NCBI RefSeq assembly: GCF_963675165.1
Contig: NC_087381.1
Coordinates: 2,542,001-2,606,000 of the forward strand
DNA from: Halichondria panicea
Taxonomy: Eukaryota > Porifera > Demospongiae > Suberitida > Halichondriidae
Reading direction: 5' to 3'
DNA length: 64,000 bases
Shown here: positions 22,224 through 32,909 of the stretch, one piece after another
Numbering within the stretch: the stretch's first letter is position 1
Layout: every line of letters begins with the position of its first letter
Position numbers and translations under genes: made by a program
Notes under the pieces: generated by a model
Seen by the model: only the letters and a program-made list of their open reading frames with translations
Databases searched by the model: none
What the model was told of the DNA's origin: nothing

Positions 22224-23222
22224 GTTTTGAAAAAAGAGTTAGTCACTCTAACAAAGAAAAAATGGAGTTCAACTACACAGGAAGACAAGACCAAAATGCA
22301 AGAAGAGGTTGAGCTGCTCCAATCATATGCAAAATCTGTTGGGGATCTACGGTATCGTTTTGAAAACTATGGTTTTGTAGAGGCATCGAATAATATGTAT
22401 GTAAACGATTTGCTTCGCTTTCTCACTGTCAGCCCTACAGTAAGCGGCCAAACAAATGCACAAATTTCTGTTGTTTGCCTGATTGGCCATGGTTTTTCCG
22501 AGGATGGTGCCAAGCTGTTACATGAACAACCTGTTCCTGATGGAAAGGTTAAAACCCCCTGTTTAGAATTGGATTTTAACGACTGTTAAAAAAGCATGGG
22601 CAATGACAAGAATTACACACCCCATACAGTAACTAAGTATGCATCTGTTGGGGACGTGTACGCATTTCATGCCGGTATTTTGTCCCCAAAATGGATCATC
22701 GATCAGCTAAAGAAACGAGATAAAGAATGGGGCATTGATAACCTCGTGATTATTGTCCTTGATTCGTGTTATTCTGGTCAATGGGTTGCTTACTTTGCTT
22801 GGTACTTTGCTGACCACGCTAATAGTCTAGAACACACGAAAATAATCGTTCAAACTTCTTGCGGTCGTGACAAAGAGTCCTGTGGTGGCTTTTTCATCCC
22901 ATTGTGGAACAAGCTTCAGACTACAAGTGACCTTCAAACTTGGAATCGTGATCAAGTTGTTGATTCCCGAACTCGTGAACATGCACTAAAGCAACATCCC
23001 TCACTGTATTCTAATATTCCACTTACAGACATTTATGGTGGAGTACGTGAGGTAACATACCTTCTCAACACTTTTCGTTTTTTCAGTAATTCTCTCAGTG
23101 ACTTCTTTCAGAATTTACCTACAATTCGTAATGATGGGGTTCCAAACCCCCCTCTCCGATGCAGGACCAGAATTCTTGAAGAAGTCATGTTTGCCTCGAG
23201 CAAATTACATGCACCGGCATAA
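22224..23222 (+). pseudogene. Caspase-like (peptidase family C14) gene with in-frame stop
   Basis: One continuous frame with a single TAA at 22587-22589 dividing it. Upstream of the stop lies ISVVCLIGHGFSEDG, with the catalytic-histidine GHG at about 22485-22493. Downstream lies LVIIVLDSCYSGQW, with the catalytic-cysteine motif DSCYSG at 22761-22778. The H...C dyad in this order and spacing is typical of C14 caspase/metacaspase-like cysteine peptidases. The part after the cysteine (about 150 residues, ending KLHAPA) was not recognised. No introns are apparent and the 5' end is not defined: R1 sequence extends to about 22140 and the first plausible coding residues are near 22224. An N-terminal recruitment domain is not seen. 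Nonsense-inactivated or retrocopied gene is the best reading. Confidence 0.7.
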
Positions 23223-23571
23223 TAACAGTTTCAGTTTTTTTCTTGCACATAATTATAATTTATCTCTCGTATTAAATGTAAAGGCAATCGTAAAAAAAAA
23301 ATCAACGCTTATAATAGTAACACAGTAATTTATATGTTATGGTCATACAGTCATCACATAATTCATTATTATTTGTACTGTCACTATTATATTTACATGT
23401 ACCCCTATAATTAATACAATGATTATTATTCTCTTTTTATAATGTTTACATGTGTATAATACATCTCTCTCAATACGAAATGATCATAAGTTAATTATAT
23501 ACACAAATCCGAGAAGGCATGCACAAGAGCATTGATAGTTAATTTGGCCAATGCTCTGATTATTTTCACAG
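23223..23571. other. A+T-rich spacer
   Basis: Low-complexity A+T-rich sequence with poly-A near 23290 and TTATTATT stretches. No gene or repeat family recognised. Confidence 0.5.
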
Positions 23572-25420
23572 ACCATTGTATTTATTGGTTGTGGTTTTGG
23601 CTGTAGCTGTACTACTAGTGTTTCAGATTCAAGTGGAAGTGATGCACTACGCTAGTGCTGCTGTGTCAGTGTGGAACAGTACTCTTACCACAAACCCTCA
23701 AATCACAGAGTGAGTGTGTCAATGCATGTATAGCATGTCTATTTCGCAAATAATCCAATTTTAGTTTGATGATCATGCAGTGGATCCATCTCATTAGGAG
23801 AATTTGTTTAGTTGCTTAGTAACTAATTGCATGCATTGTGTGTGGCAATGTGCATTATATCACTACGGGTGGATTGGTGTTACAATGAGACATTAAGACA
23901 ACCCACTGGTGATTGACTCATCAGCGGACACGTACAGCAGTGATGGAGAGACGTGTGCTAGACCTATTTGATAAACTGTACAACATGTATGTGGTCCAGG
24001 TGAGTACTCATTGCATACGAAGTTTTGTGTCTGTGCCTCCTTAGCGCAGTCGGAAGCGTGTCAGTCTCATAATCTGAAGGTCGTGAGCCTCCTTGTTAAT
24101 GTTTCGCTCTAATTAATACGAAATATATGACTGTATAATGTACACGTATTTACAACTCCCAGCATTGAGTCTGATGGTACTGAGAGTGTTATTATAGCGG
24201 ATGAAGGGCTGGACAGTGAGGGCAGTATTGTGGGCACTTTCTCTGAACTACTCCCCTACATTGATATTGGTACTACCGTCACTGTGAGTTATGGTACTGT
24301 ATGTGTGGTTATTTGATTGCTTCCTCCGGCCAATGATATAGCGTGGAGTGAAAAGACGTGAAACATTGCTAAAAACTGTAAAGTGTACATGTTTTCAATC
24401 ATTCTCTTGATGCAGGTGTTGAGCTCATTGTGGTCCATCCTCTGACAACATGGCTGTTGCCTTATCATTCCTCTACACACTGCTGCAGCTATTCTTCAGT
24501 GGAGGGACTCAGAGGAGGTACGCCAATGTCAAATTAAAACATCACGTGGGCTTATGTTTTACATGTAAAACTGAGTTTACCCTCGCGCCCCTGGGTTTAT
24601 ACATCACCACTAGCTTCATCCCCTTCATATCACAGCAGAAATTAGTTGAGCTATCGCGCCCCAAACAAACCAGCTTGAGAGAAGAGATCCAGGGTTTAAT
24701 TGCAACCTTTGACCTTTGTCAGGCTTTGATTGCATTCTTCAAAACCACAAGATATTGAGCTGGGTTTACATTTTGATGCACTAGTTTGCTGTACTGGATA
24801 GATCTAGGTATAGAAAGCTTTCCAAGCAAGCAAATAACCGATCAAGAGCAACAGAAACGGTAGCTGCTATAATCCAAGCAAAGGTCAAGAACCCAGGACA
24901 AGATGATTAATTTTTCATTAAAAGTGACCCTGTTGACCTTAATTGGCTTACCTCCTCTGGGAGGGACTTTCCTAATCAATAGTGTAGGCTTGTAAATAGG
25001 ATATTTAAAGTACTCATTTTTAATATCGAATAGCTGGTATTTGCAGGAGACAAAATATTCGTGGTTTTCATGGTTGGAGCTCTGATCACGAATATTTACC
25101 CACGAATGAAGCGACCTTGCCTACCTTTACCTGCAGTGCAAGCAGCAACCACAAATGTTTTGCCTCCCCGAAAATTACCGGCTATACGGTACACTACATG
25201 TTAGGTTGCAGTAGCTGCCCACAGATTGTAGTTTATATCACGGGAAGAACTGGTCTTGGTCCTAGGAACTCACTCATGTTGCAATGTATTCATGACATAT
25301 AGATTGTGTTCTTGACTGCTCTGTTCTACCTGCTGAGTTACTCTGAGCAAGACTACCTCCCTGGTCATGGATTTGTTCCCTCACTTAACCCTCTCCCCCA
25401 ATGATCCCACAACTGGTGCC
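23572..25420 (+). pseudogene. TMEM245-like multipass protein, decayed exons
   Basis: Exon-like blocks with splice-site words: 23572-23709 (hydrophobic helix, then VEVMHYASAAVSVWNSTL), 23925-23999 (ERRVLDLFDKLYNMYVVQ), 24163-24283 (ends LPYIDIGTTVT), 24417-24515 (VLSSLWSIL, then in a shifted frame NMAVALSFLYTLL) and 25303-25397 (IVFLTALFYLL, DYLPGHGFVPSLNPLPQ). The last two blocks agree in order and wording with my memory of the human TMEM245 C-terminal half. Lesions: a frameshift with TGA in the 24417 block, incompatible phases between the first two blocks, and a TGA after SLNPLPQ. The rest is absent; a broken reverse transcriptase follows. A remnant, not a working gene. Confidence 0.55.
24035..24087 (+). 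pseudogene. Truncated tRNA-Met (anticodon CAT)
   Basis: GCCTCCTTAGCGCAGTCGGA is the 5' acceptor strand and D arm of eukaryotic elongator tRNA-Met. It is followed by the anticodon arm CAGTCTCATAATCTG with anticodon CAT and the start of the variable loop and T stem (AAGGTCGTGAG). The T arm and 3' acceptor strand are missing. Either a decayed tRNA gene or the head of a tRNA-derived SINE. Confidence 0.85.
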
Positions 25421-25743
25421 CCAATCGAGGTCGGTGTGGACGGAGATAAGAAGAAACACGGCAAGACTTTCTCACGGCAGTAAGGTGAAGAATGGAGATG
25501 TTTGGGTCCGATAATTAAACTGTAGTAGAAAACATTTCCTATTGTTAAAGCCAATAGGCTTGTCTTAATAAGAAGGCTCCCTGCACATGTATTCTTAAGT
25601 TCAACATTAAAGTTTTGAGTGTCAACAGTAATAATTATAGTGACTAAATTATAGTGATACAATGTACATGTACTGTACAATTTCATAATTGTGCGTACAC
25701 TAGTTCATGACGTTGTGATGATATACTGTACATGCATATCTCT

Positions 25744-26421
25744 CTATAGGAGTGTGTTCCATGCAACGTTCAGACGAGCATTCTGTTTGTAGTTTCTTTC
25801 CAGTTTCCTGATGAGTGGTATGGTCGCAAGGGCGTACATGGGCATCGCAAGTGGGTCTCCCTGAGTGGTTCCCTCTTGAGATAGTAATGTGTCTCCATCC
25901 ACGAACAGTTCGGTGGGGGCTCTGTAATTGTTAATTAGTATGATGGCGAGGGGTGGACACAGTCTTTGAATATTATGAAGAGCAACTTGTCTGTTAAGCG
26001 AGTTAAAGGCGTTGCTGGCATCAACCAGGAGCACACCTTCGCTGTCATCTGATTCAAAGGAAGTTCTTACCGCATGCACTGCAGCTTCAATTCCAGCGAT
26101 CTGTCCCCCACACAGTTGAAGACATCCAGCGGTGTCTTGTATGTCCTGCCTAGTAATGGAGAGGACTGCTTTAGCAATAATCCATCAGGCAGTGTCTTCA
26201 ACACCTATAGGACGTACACCTGGGGTTTTGTCCAGGGCGATAAGCCTGCAGGCAAGTAGGGGTGAGATAGATTTGGGATCAATATAAGATGTGCAGATCC
26301 TCCTTGCTGCCAGACTGAGCGAGTTGCATATGTCAGCAGAGGCACCTTTATATGATGTACATATTCTTCTCCAATCGTGTGCGTCTATGCCCGATGGTCC
26401 CGCTGAGCCGGTGGTCCTCAA
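25744..26421 (-). pseudogene. Retrotransposon reverse transcriptase fragment, frameshifted
   Basis: Read on the minus strand: a first part at 26421-26185 (GPSGIDAHDWRRICTSY, LACRLIALDKTPGVRPIGV) is out of frame with a second part at 26079-25744 (GVLLVDASNAFNSLNR, SQEGTTQGDPLAMPMYALA). DASNAF and QGDPLAMPMYAL fit the palm motifs of reverse transcriptases. The YxDD motif and the remaining domains are absent. The element class cannot be assigned from this fragment. Confidence 0.75.
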
Positions 26422-26743
26422 TGCGTTATACCGCTACGTCTTCTGCAACGTAATGTTATTTATTATAAACGTACGTGGTTTTTCATACAAAAACGTACGT
26501 GCCAGGTTATATATATCTGAAACACCTAGCAAGTGACAGAGAGACTTGCACAAAAAGCGTATCTGGCTAATTATTACATTAAGAATAGATTGGTTTACTG
26601 CTATAAATACATCTATGTATCGATCTCGTCTTCCACATTGTCTAATTGTGTATAATTATATATCATCCGACTAGAAAAACATTTGCAATGTGAAAAATTG
26701 CTAGAATTGGTCGGGGGAACCACCAAAAAGCGTGGAAACAAGA
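26422..26743. other. spacer before duplication unit 2
   Basis: About 320 bases with no gene. Around 26650-26750, words such as CTAGAAAAACATTTGCAATG and CCACCAAAAAGCGTGG recur in reverse at 39340-39410, so this is a dispersed repeat that also flanks the FMO-1 copy. Confidence 0.5.
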
Positions 26744-27377
26744 AATCAGACGAGAGCATAACTCCAATCCGTCACTGTTATAATTGTACATATAATTTTA
26801 GTAGGATTATAATGATCACATTAAAAGGTGGTTCATAGGACAACAACTTCAAAATTGAAGCAATTGAGGAAGCACTTGACCTTAAGCTTAGTGTGCGAAC
26901 ATGGTACATTTAGTTTCATTTGATGAGAACCCACAATCATATACACATAGCTGCATGTGTCGACTGATTGTGGTGAATACGGCAAAATTAACAATCTTAT
27001 GGGACAATGCCGAGGTAATATTAATTAGCTCCACGGCCTAAAGTAGGTGTATATTTCTGATATGACATCCCTTCTCTGTTTGAAAAACAAAAGATGTTCC
27101 TGGAGAGAATAACTTCATGTGTCTGACTAGGATACTGTATCCCTAAAAAGTAAGTAAGGATTAATTATTCATTTTTATGTGATTAGGACACATCAAAAAA
27201 CCAGAGAAAGTTTCCATATCTATGGAAAGACCAATCAAATTTTATGTTGAAAAGGGTTGATTTTGTTATTCAGAAGCACCTGGTGAATCCCTTGTTATTC
27301 ATAAATGCAGACTTCTGAATTATATTACTTTTAGTTTCATGTCAACCCACATACATGCATCTAGTTGTGGTGAATGG

Positions 27378-27434
27378 TAGCCTCGAATCCAGGCCGGTTA
27401 GTATTTTAATCGGCCGGCCTGGATTCGAGGCTAG
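27378..27434. repeat. Foldback MITE, GGCCTGGATTCGAGGCTA arms
   Basis: Arms TAGCCTCGAATCCAGGCC and GGCCTGGATTCGAGGCTA. Same site as the element at 15053-15107, with compensating differences in both arms. Confidence 0.8.
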
Positions 27435-27750
27435 GTGAATGGTGGTCTAGCTTAAGGGCCACTATGCATGCATCAGGCATTTATTTTGTTGCACTGTGAA
27501 AGTTGTACGTGTCCCCCTACAGGGATCAGGTGATGCCTGTATATCAGTGACTATCCTGCCGTACCCAATGAACTAGCCGCTGCTTTCGTCCTAACCATGC
27601 ACTATAATTATTATGGTACGTTAAAATAATAAGTAATGGATACGAGTATTACTATGTACGAAAAGCAAACTGATATGAGACAGTAGTAATTAATGCACAT
27701 CATGCACGGTAGATTGTACACTCTAAAAAACGACCATCGCACATTCTATA

Positions 27751-27929
27751 TACCGTATAGCTGGTTATTTTCTTCGATTTATAGAGCATCACACGAAAAT
27801 GAAATTATTGCACTGCAATAGGTTCAACATCACTATAATTATTGAGCTGTATGAATATTTAAAATACGCAAATGGTAGTTCATACAAAATAATTTGCACT
27901 AATGAAAATTACCCGCTATATATACGGTA
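27751..27929. repeat. MITE with TACCGTATAGC ends
   Basis: Orthologous-position copy of the element at 15354-15534: TACCGTATAGCTGGTTATTT at the left, ACCCGCTATATATACGGTA at the right. Confidence 0.8.
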
Positions 27930-28540
27930 CTAAGAAAAGGACGAAAATATAGGTGCAGTCAGACGATAAGACAGTTATCATGCACCTCTGTGTTGAAAAG
28001 CCCTTTCCCATGTTAAGTGACGTACATATACGTAGCACTTTCGTTAGTATTAAAAAGGTTCATGGGACAACAATTCTATCGATTATTCGGAAGCAATTGA
28101 GGAAGCACTTGAGAAGCTTGTGAAACATTCAGAAACGTGGTTACTGTAGCTATAGGTGTAAACTTTTAATTTCATTTGAGAATATCATATACATGATGAT
28201 GTAGCTGCAGCCATGCTTGTGTTGATGCCACAGATAATAACTGAAGCATTTGATGATTGTAAAGCATTCAAAAATGCAGCCCTACTGTGTGCAAACTTTT
28301 AGTTTCATTTGAGAATATCGTATACATGATGATGTAGCTGCAGCCATGCTTGTGTCAATGCCACAGATTATAACTTCCAAATAATTGATTGTTCAGAAGC
28401 ACTTGATGAATATTTGCATTCAGAAATGCAGCCCTACTGTGTGCGTGCTTATAGTTTCATGTGAGAAGTCAATAAATGTAGCTGCTTGTGTCAATGCAAC
28501 AGATTGTAGTGAATTCGAATTTGAATTGAATGGTTTAGCC

Positions 28541-30058
28541 ATGAAGTGCAAGTACAGAGTGAGATGGTTCTATTCTAAAGGAGCTCTACTTGTTCTGTTC
28601 TGGTTACTGCTTATCACCTTTGTCATCATATCAATGATGAGTGTCTTGCCTTCCATAAAATATTCAACAGATGGCTATTGGATATACGGTGTTTTATTGC
28701 TTCTGTCAATTTTGACGGTGCCACTAACAGGATGGCTGGCTGACACAAAGTTTGGAAACTATAAAGTAGTAAGATTTGGTGTATTGCTTTTATTCCTTGC
28801 TACTGTTTTTAATTGCTTCTATCACTTAATTGCACCGTTTGTAGGTAACGCTTTGGTTCTGAAATTGTTTTTGTTTCTGATTTACGTTTTTTTTATTGTA
28901 GGAGGTGTTGGTTGCTCTTTAGTATTGTTTCAACTTGGTATGGATCAAATGCCTGATGCTTCAAGCTCGAGCATTAGCAGCTTTATCACTTGGTTTGTAT
29001 GTTGTGCTGTATTGGGATCCGACTTAAGCGATATTTTATATACTTTGAAGGTATACTGTTTGGATGTTTCATTGCGTACCAACTACCAACAGGTTTGGAG
29101 CTTGTTTCTTGTTCTGTCTTTAAGCTGTGTTCTTATTTCGGATTTTTGTCTCTCCAAAAATTGGCTAATAATTGAACCAAAGTCACCAAACTCCCTCAGA
29201 ACCATCTACCAAGTTCTCAAGTTTGCAGCCAAGCACAAAACTCCCCTCAATCGCAGTGCTCTCACATACTGGGAGGAAGACATACCTTCAAGAATGGATC
29301 TGGGAAAGTCGAGATATGGTGGTCCATTCACTACAGAGCAAGTTGAAGATGTAAAGACTATGTTTCGTATTTTCCTGGTAGGCTTGTCGTTAATGGTGAT
29401 TGGCTTGTCTACTAGCTTGCATCCACACGATTTTGATATACCCAGTGGTCTGAACATATGTAATGCACAAATAGTGAGATTATTTTCATATAATGAGAAT
29501 TTATGTTTCATACTTTGGACTTTATTGCACGAGTTTCTAATATTTCCACTGCTTAGAGACAGGCTTCCAAGTATTCTAAAGAGAATAGGAATTGCTTCTT
29601 TTCTTTTTGTTGTCGTTAGTTTGATATGCTTGATTCTGAAGCTCATTAATTATCACTTTGAAGGAGGTTTGATAGCAATTGATTGGACTGTTTCTGTACT
29701 TTACAGAATAATGCAAGGATTGATTACTCAAACTTTTGCCACTTCAGTAGTTGAATTTATTTGTTCCCAATCACCATACAGCATGAGAGGTCTTCTCACA
29801 GCATGTATAGCCATCTTAGTTACTTTGTCTCTCATACTCAGTTCTGGTACAAATTCTTTATTGGAGAAGTATACTTGTGAGGCAAGTGGGTGTTTTCCTG
29901 TGTCTTGGTGCGTGAAAGTAACTCTAAGCAGTATTGGACTAATCTTTTACTGTGTTGTGGCTCGTCGGTACAAGAGAAGAGTGAGGGGAGATGGTTATTT
30001 TGCACAGACAATTGTGGAAGAAGTTTACGATCGTTATCTTACTCCAAGAGACAACTAG
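28541..30058 (+). CDS. POT/PTR2 (SLC15-like) transporter, copy B
   Basis: Single-exon gene of 505 residues, colinear with copy A (MKCKYRVRWFYSKGALLVLF at the start, VEEVYDRYLTPRDN at the end). It carries the MFS loop motif GWLADTKFG, the LGMDQMPDASSSS motif, the POT-like central loop (KHKTPLNRSALTYWEED, KSRYGGPFTTEQVEDVKTM) and about 12 membrane segments. The frame is open 156 bases further upstream to an ATG at 28385, but that stretch is the last leader module and is not conserved as protein between copies, so 28541 is preferred. Differences from copy A cluster in the first half (loops around residues 120-190), while the last 46 residues are identical, suggesting conversion or recent duplication of the 3' part. 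Confidence 0.85.
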   Translation: MKCKYRVRWFYSKGALLVLFWLLLITFVIISMMSVLPSIKYSTDGYWIYGVLLLLSILTVPLTGWLADTKFGNYKVVRFGVLLLFLATVFNCFYHLIAPFVGNALVLKLFLFLIYVFFIVGGVGCSLVLFQLGMDQMPDASSSSISSFITWFVCCAVLGSDLSDILYTLKVYCLDVSLRTNYQQVWSLFLVLSLSCVLISDFCLSKNWLIIEPKSPNSLRTIYQVLKFAAKHKTPLNRSALTYWEEDIPSRMDLGKSRYGGPFTTEQVEDVKTMFRIFLVGLSLMVIGLSTSLHPHDFDIPSGLNICNAQIVRLFSYNENLCFILWTLLHEFLIFPLLRDRLPSILKRIGIASFLFVVVSLICLILKLINYHFEGGLIAIDWTVSVLYRIMQGLITQTFATSVVEFICSQSPYSMRGLLTACIAILVTLSLILSSGTNSLLEKYTCEASGCFPVSWCVKVTLSSIGLIFYCVVARRYKRRVRGDGYFAQTIVEEVYDRYLTPRDN

Positions 30059-31149
30059 CTATTGACAGACTGTAACATGCATATAATTGGTATTACAACA
30101 TTAGCAGTCATTAGTATTAGTGCATGAATACTCACTCGTTGCTTTGCTGATCATGATTAGATTTGTGTATGTGCGCATGCTTTAATGTATAATTTTTATG
30201 GTCCAAGCGACCTCACTCAACGATTCCCCCTCCTTTTCTATAGTGTCGTAACCAGTAGAACACATGCATGCATCCATAAATTATTGCTATTCTTGTTGGG
30301 TATAGGGTAGGACAGTCACGGATATGCTGGGCCTCACCAGATCCTAGGGGGACATGTACAATTTTCACACTGCAACAAATTGCCTGGTGCATGGTGGCCA
30401 CTATATATGCACCAGGCAACTTTCAGGCACTGATTTGTTGCCTGCACTGTTATAAGCAACCAGTTAGGGGTTGGTAGATTATGCTGGTATAATTTTTGTC
30501 ATAATAGGCACATTTTTTGGTAAGAATTATGCTGGCATAATGGGCACCTTTAGAATTATGAGAATTAGGTTTGGAGGTTAATTATCTCCTTGGCATTCTA
30601 GATAGAGTCATGCATGTGTGGCCATTATTTATAGTTCGATGTTACTTGTGCGACAACATGGAGTTTATGTTGTGATTTCTTATGGAGGAATAATGAGGAA
30701 TGGATATTTGAGTTGAAAAGAATAATGCTGCTAACATGAGCTTAATTTTTTTTAATGCACATGCATGCACAGTAGATTTAACACTCGTTATGACAAAACA
30801 GCGACCATTAAATTTCTACCATAATTTATAGCGGATTATTTTCGTATGATAGAAAGTACATTTCGTTTTGTAGAATTGCACTGCAATTGGTTCAACGTCA
30901 CTATATTGAGCTGTACAAATATTAAATGAGTATCAGTTCATACACAAATTTGCACCAATGAAAACTACCCACTATACGGTACTAAGAAAATAGCACTTTC
31001 ATGAGTATTCATCACTGTTAAAAAGGTTTATAGAAGTTCTTCATTGATTTATTTGGAAGCAATTGAGGAAGCACTTCACGCTTGTGAATCATACCTACTG
31101 TGCAAACATTTAGTTTCATTTGAGAAAACCCACAATCTTATATTAATTA
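30059..31149. other. POT spacer with R2 repeat and leader module
   Basis: No gene. R2 copy at about 30190-30800, degraded TACCGTATAGC MITE at about 30820-30985, and leader module at about 31020-31140, cut short where the broken POT copy begins. Confidence 0.65.
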
Positions 31150-31650
31150 TCTAAAAGGAGCCCTACTTGTTCTGTTCTGGTTTCTGCTTATTATCTTTGT
31201 CATCGTATCAATGATGAGTGTCTTGCTAATTGCTTTTATAGTTTAATTGCACCGTTTGTAGATAGTGCTTTGGTTCTGAAATCGTTAATTTTGTGTTTGT
31301 GATCTAAAAAAAAATTAGTATTGTTTCAACTGGGTGTGGATCAGATGCCTGATGCTTCAAGCTCCAGCATTAGCAGCTTTATCACTTGGTTTGTATGTTG
31401 TGGTATATCGGGAACCTATGCGGTGTTTTATATACTCTAAAGGCTTATACTGTTTGAATGACTCTTTGGTACATGCACTGTTTGGATGTTTCATTGTATT
31501 CCAACTACCAACAGGTTTGGAGCTTGCTTCTTGTTAAGCTGTGCTCTTATTTCGGATTTTTGCCTCTCTACTAATAATTGAACAAAAGTCACCAAACTCT
31601 CTCAAAACAAACTCCATCTACCATGTTCTCAAGTTTGCAACCAAGCACAA
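31150..31650 (+). pseudogene. POT transporter, internally deleted copy
   Basis: Starts within the SKGALLVLFWFLLI region with no start codon, has the same jump from helix 1 to helix 3 as 19573-19945, and carries a run of A just before LVLFQLGVDQMPDASSSS. It continues past the second deletion point of its sister to LIIEQKSPNSLKT and ends at KFATKHN near 31650. Several frameshifts. Confidence 0.85.
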
Positions 31651-32909
31651 CATGTGTTATTATAATTATAACCGTATCACTGGAAAGTTTGGTGGGTGTT
31701 TTAATTCGGCCATTACATCCTCATATTTAACGCAGTTCTCGATCTTTAAACAGGCCCAGTTATAATTATACTGTATACACTGTATCCTCTATAACTGTAT
31801 CCAGCTATTATAACGTCCAGGTTTTTCGCATAATTGTGATAGTTCTTTTGTTGTTAAACTGTCTGTATAATTATAGGACGTCATAGCTTACATATATAAT
31901 TAGTAACTGGATCGAAACCATACATATACTGTCTAGTAAATTGACCACAGAAACATGTCACTATATAAGCAATGATTTGAAGTATTGGGTGGAGGGTGGG
32001 CTCCAGTCAAAAAGGTCACTTTACCCCAGTGCAACATGCCATAATTATTATACGCACTGCTCTTCCTTTGATCTCAGAGGTCAAAAGGCAACAAGTATAC
32101 ACATTCACAACATGAAAAATAACTGAGTCAAATTAATTTCTGCAGTTGTGCTCTAATTATAGCATCAAACAGTCAGTTAGTAAATACTCTTTCAACAACT
32201 GCTGATGTGATGGCTGCATGCATGTACTGTACTAGCAACACAATGCAATTTGCCACTAGTGAGAAAATTGCTAGAATGCTCACATATAAGGATGTTCTGG
32301 ATCTTCATGCATATAATCATGTGCTAAGATCCATGAAGTAGTGATAATACTGAGTGCATGGGAAAGGTTTATGGTTAGCATACATATTGAACCACATCAA
32401 AAAAAGAGAAAGATAACACCACCTTTGTATTGAAAGGTTCTTTGGGAAACTTCCCCGGTAAGTGAATTTGATGTGGCTATTATAATAATAGCACTTTCAA
32501 ATTGGGGAAATTTCGCTTGTGAATCAATTGATTTTCAATGCACATGCATGCAGGCTAATGAATTTTAATGAGGCTCATCATTCAATATATACCGTTAGCA
32601 AGAAATATAAAATTTGTTCCGTTTTATCGAGGTTTGCTAATCAATAATACACACAACACAACACTCGTTTTTACACCGCCAATAAGAAAGTTAGACCTTA
32701 TGTTGAAAGCCTTTCCAAAGCCTTTTGGAAAACCTTCCAATGCAGATACAGCACTTGGTGAATACATGTGTGAATCATTGGAATTGCTGCCTCACTCTAT
32801 ATGGCATACTTTTAGTTTCATTTGGAAATCATATAAATCTATAGCTATACTTGTGCCATGCCATAATATAGCTATAGTGGATACAGTGAAATTGAACACA
32901 TGGTAAGCC
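31651..32909. other. POT spacer and leader of copy C
   Basis: No gene. Parallel to 19946-20930. It includes a leader module (about 32745-32890: ACAGCACTTGGTGAATACAT, TTTTAGTTTCATTTGG) that runs to the copy C start; its counterpart in unit 1 has lost the last ~115 bases together with the start codon. Confidence 0.65.

Noticed and set aside
22587..22589. Recoding of the stop as selenocysteine in the caspase-like gene
   Set aside because: The codon is TAA, not TGA, and no SECIS-like structure was looked for successfully; a nonsense lesion is simpler.
24035..24087. Functional tRNA-Met gene
   Set aside because: The T arm and 3' acceptor strand are missing.
29206..29646. 146-residue minus-strand open frame
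   Set aside because: Antisense shadow of transporter copy B; similar shadows occur opposite the other copies.
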